From positions 1-32,492 of the forward strand of contig DDWE01000153.1 of the NCBI GenBank assembly GCA_002345625.1: DNA of 32,492 bases, read 5' to 3'. How positions within the stretch are numbered: position 1 is the first letter of the stretch; each line of letters opens with the position of its first letter. Positions 32,032 through 32,492 of the stretch are shown piece by piece. The position numbers and the translations under genes were made by a program. This DNA is from Desulfuromonadaceae bacterium UBA2294. GTDB taxonomy: Bacteria > Desulfobacterota > Desulfuromonadia > Desulfuromonadales > UBA2294. Under the pieces are notes generated by a model. That model searched no databases and was not told the origin of the DNA. It saw only the letters and a program-made list of their open reading frames with translations.

Positions 32032-32492
32032 ATGTGGCGGACCTGGTCGTATCCCCGCCAACTTAAGTTGAACCTGCTCCGTTTTATCCGATTGCGGGGG
32101 ACGCCGGATGAGGTCGCTAAGGGGATGGCACTGGGGATCTTTATCGGCATGACGCCGACCTTCGGTTTCCAGATGGGCATCGCCCTGTTTTTTGCCTGGA
32201 TTTTACGTCAGAACAAGATTGCGGCTGTGCTTGGAGTCTGGATTACCAATCCGGTCACGGCGCCGATAATTTACGCACTTGAATATGAAACGGGTCGACT
32301 TCTTCTGGGCCTGTCACGCCTGTCGCTGCCGTCTGAAATGACCTATTCCAGTGTGATGCAACTCGGTTGGGAATTTTTACTGCCGTTCTGTTTTGGTAGC
32401 CTGATCTATGCTATTATCAGCGCTTTTCTCGCCTTCGCCCTGACGTTGCGTTTTATCCCGGTGCTGCGCAAAGTCCGGCCATCGCGCTGGCC
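32032..32492 (+). CDS. DUF2062-domain membrane protein (partial, off the right edge)
   Basis: The frame from ATG 32032 (shared base with the tsaD stop, CGGAGG upstream) is open to the window end, 153 codons. It begins MWRTWSYPRQLKLNLLRF. It then has GTPDEVAKGMALGIFIGMTPTFGFQM, the DUF2062 signature (G-x-x-x-G-x-F-x-G-x-x-P-x-x-G), and VWITNPVTAPIIY, the second conserved motif. Three hydrophobic helices are visible. Function unknown; members often sit beside glycosyltransferase or tRNA-modification genes. The C-terminus lies outside the window. Confidence 0.9.
   Translation, partial: MWRTWSYPRQLKLNLLRFIRLRGTPDEVAKGMALGIFIGMTPTFGFQMGIALFFAWILRQNKIAAVLGVWITNPVTAPIIYALEYETGRLLLGLSRLSLPSEMTYSSVMQLGWEFLLPFCFGSLIYAIISAFLAFALTLRFIPVLRKVRPSRW

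Noticed and set aside
1..32492. CRISPR arrays, rRNA genes, insertion sequences with transposase
   Set aside because: I saw no regularly spaced repeats, no rRNA-like conserved blocks and no transposase frames on either strand.

Overview
The window reads as chromosomal DNA of a Gram-negative, anaerobic or microaerophilic deltaproteobacterium, most likely of the Desulfuromonadales/Geobacter group. Pointers are a bacteriohemerythrin, a B12-dependent (oxygen-independent) ribonucleotide reductase, an NtrC-type regulator with a sigma-54 promoter, periplasmic heme and iron-sulfur electron-transfer proteins, and a radical-SAM peptide-modification cassette of the type named GeoRSP after Geobacter. The genus is inference from gene content; there is no rRNA in the window.

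Left part (1-8400): a partial bacteriohemerythrin, an outer-membrane beta-barrel protein flanked by two copies of a short hairpin repeat, a large five-PAS hybrid histidine kinase, then a minus-strand group of a GNAT acetyltransferase, a small membrane protein and the ribosome-assembly GTPase RsgA, followed by a second GNAT protein and a one-helix small membrane protein.

Island (about 8486-11270): three AT-rich minus-strand genes (AbiTii-domain protein, FRG-domain protein, unknown protein). Each is followed by a roughly 105-117 bp element bounded by TTCTAAC/GTTAGAA-like boxes. This is the architecture of integron gene cassettes with attC sites, without a visible integrase (a CALIN), and at least two cargo genes belong to families linked to phage defence or toxicity. 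It lies next to nrdJ, the class II ribonucleotide reductase, which has two candidate NrdR boxes upstream.

Right part (14048-32492): a GAF-GGDEF diguanylate cyclase overlaps an NtrC-type sigma-54 activator. A near-consensus -24/-12 promoter follows at 16580-16595 and heads a tightly packed plus-strand operon of about 13 kb. It encodes a heme-domain protein of the ethylbenzene-dehydrogenase-gamma type, two lipoproteins, a NosR/NapH-like polyferredoxin membrane protein, two substrate-binding-like proteins, two NosD-like beta-helix proteins, a membrane-anchored helical protein, a YedE-family sulfur/selenium transporter, a PqqD-like peptide chaperone, a radical SAM/SPASM maturase, an 18-residue precursor peptide ending in Cys, a SPASM protein without the radical SAM cysteines, and a cysteine desulfurase. 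Housekeeping genes follow (PhoH-like ATPase, tsaD, DUF2062).

My reading is that the operon makes a modified peptide (a RiPP, perhaps with added sulfur or selenium) and uses it in, or for assembly of, a periplasmic/membrane redox complex, with a logic like Nos cluster maturation. The 18-residue peptide, which has a perfect Shine-Dalgarno sequence and is followed by a strong hairpin terminator/attenuator, is the most interesting object in the window.
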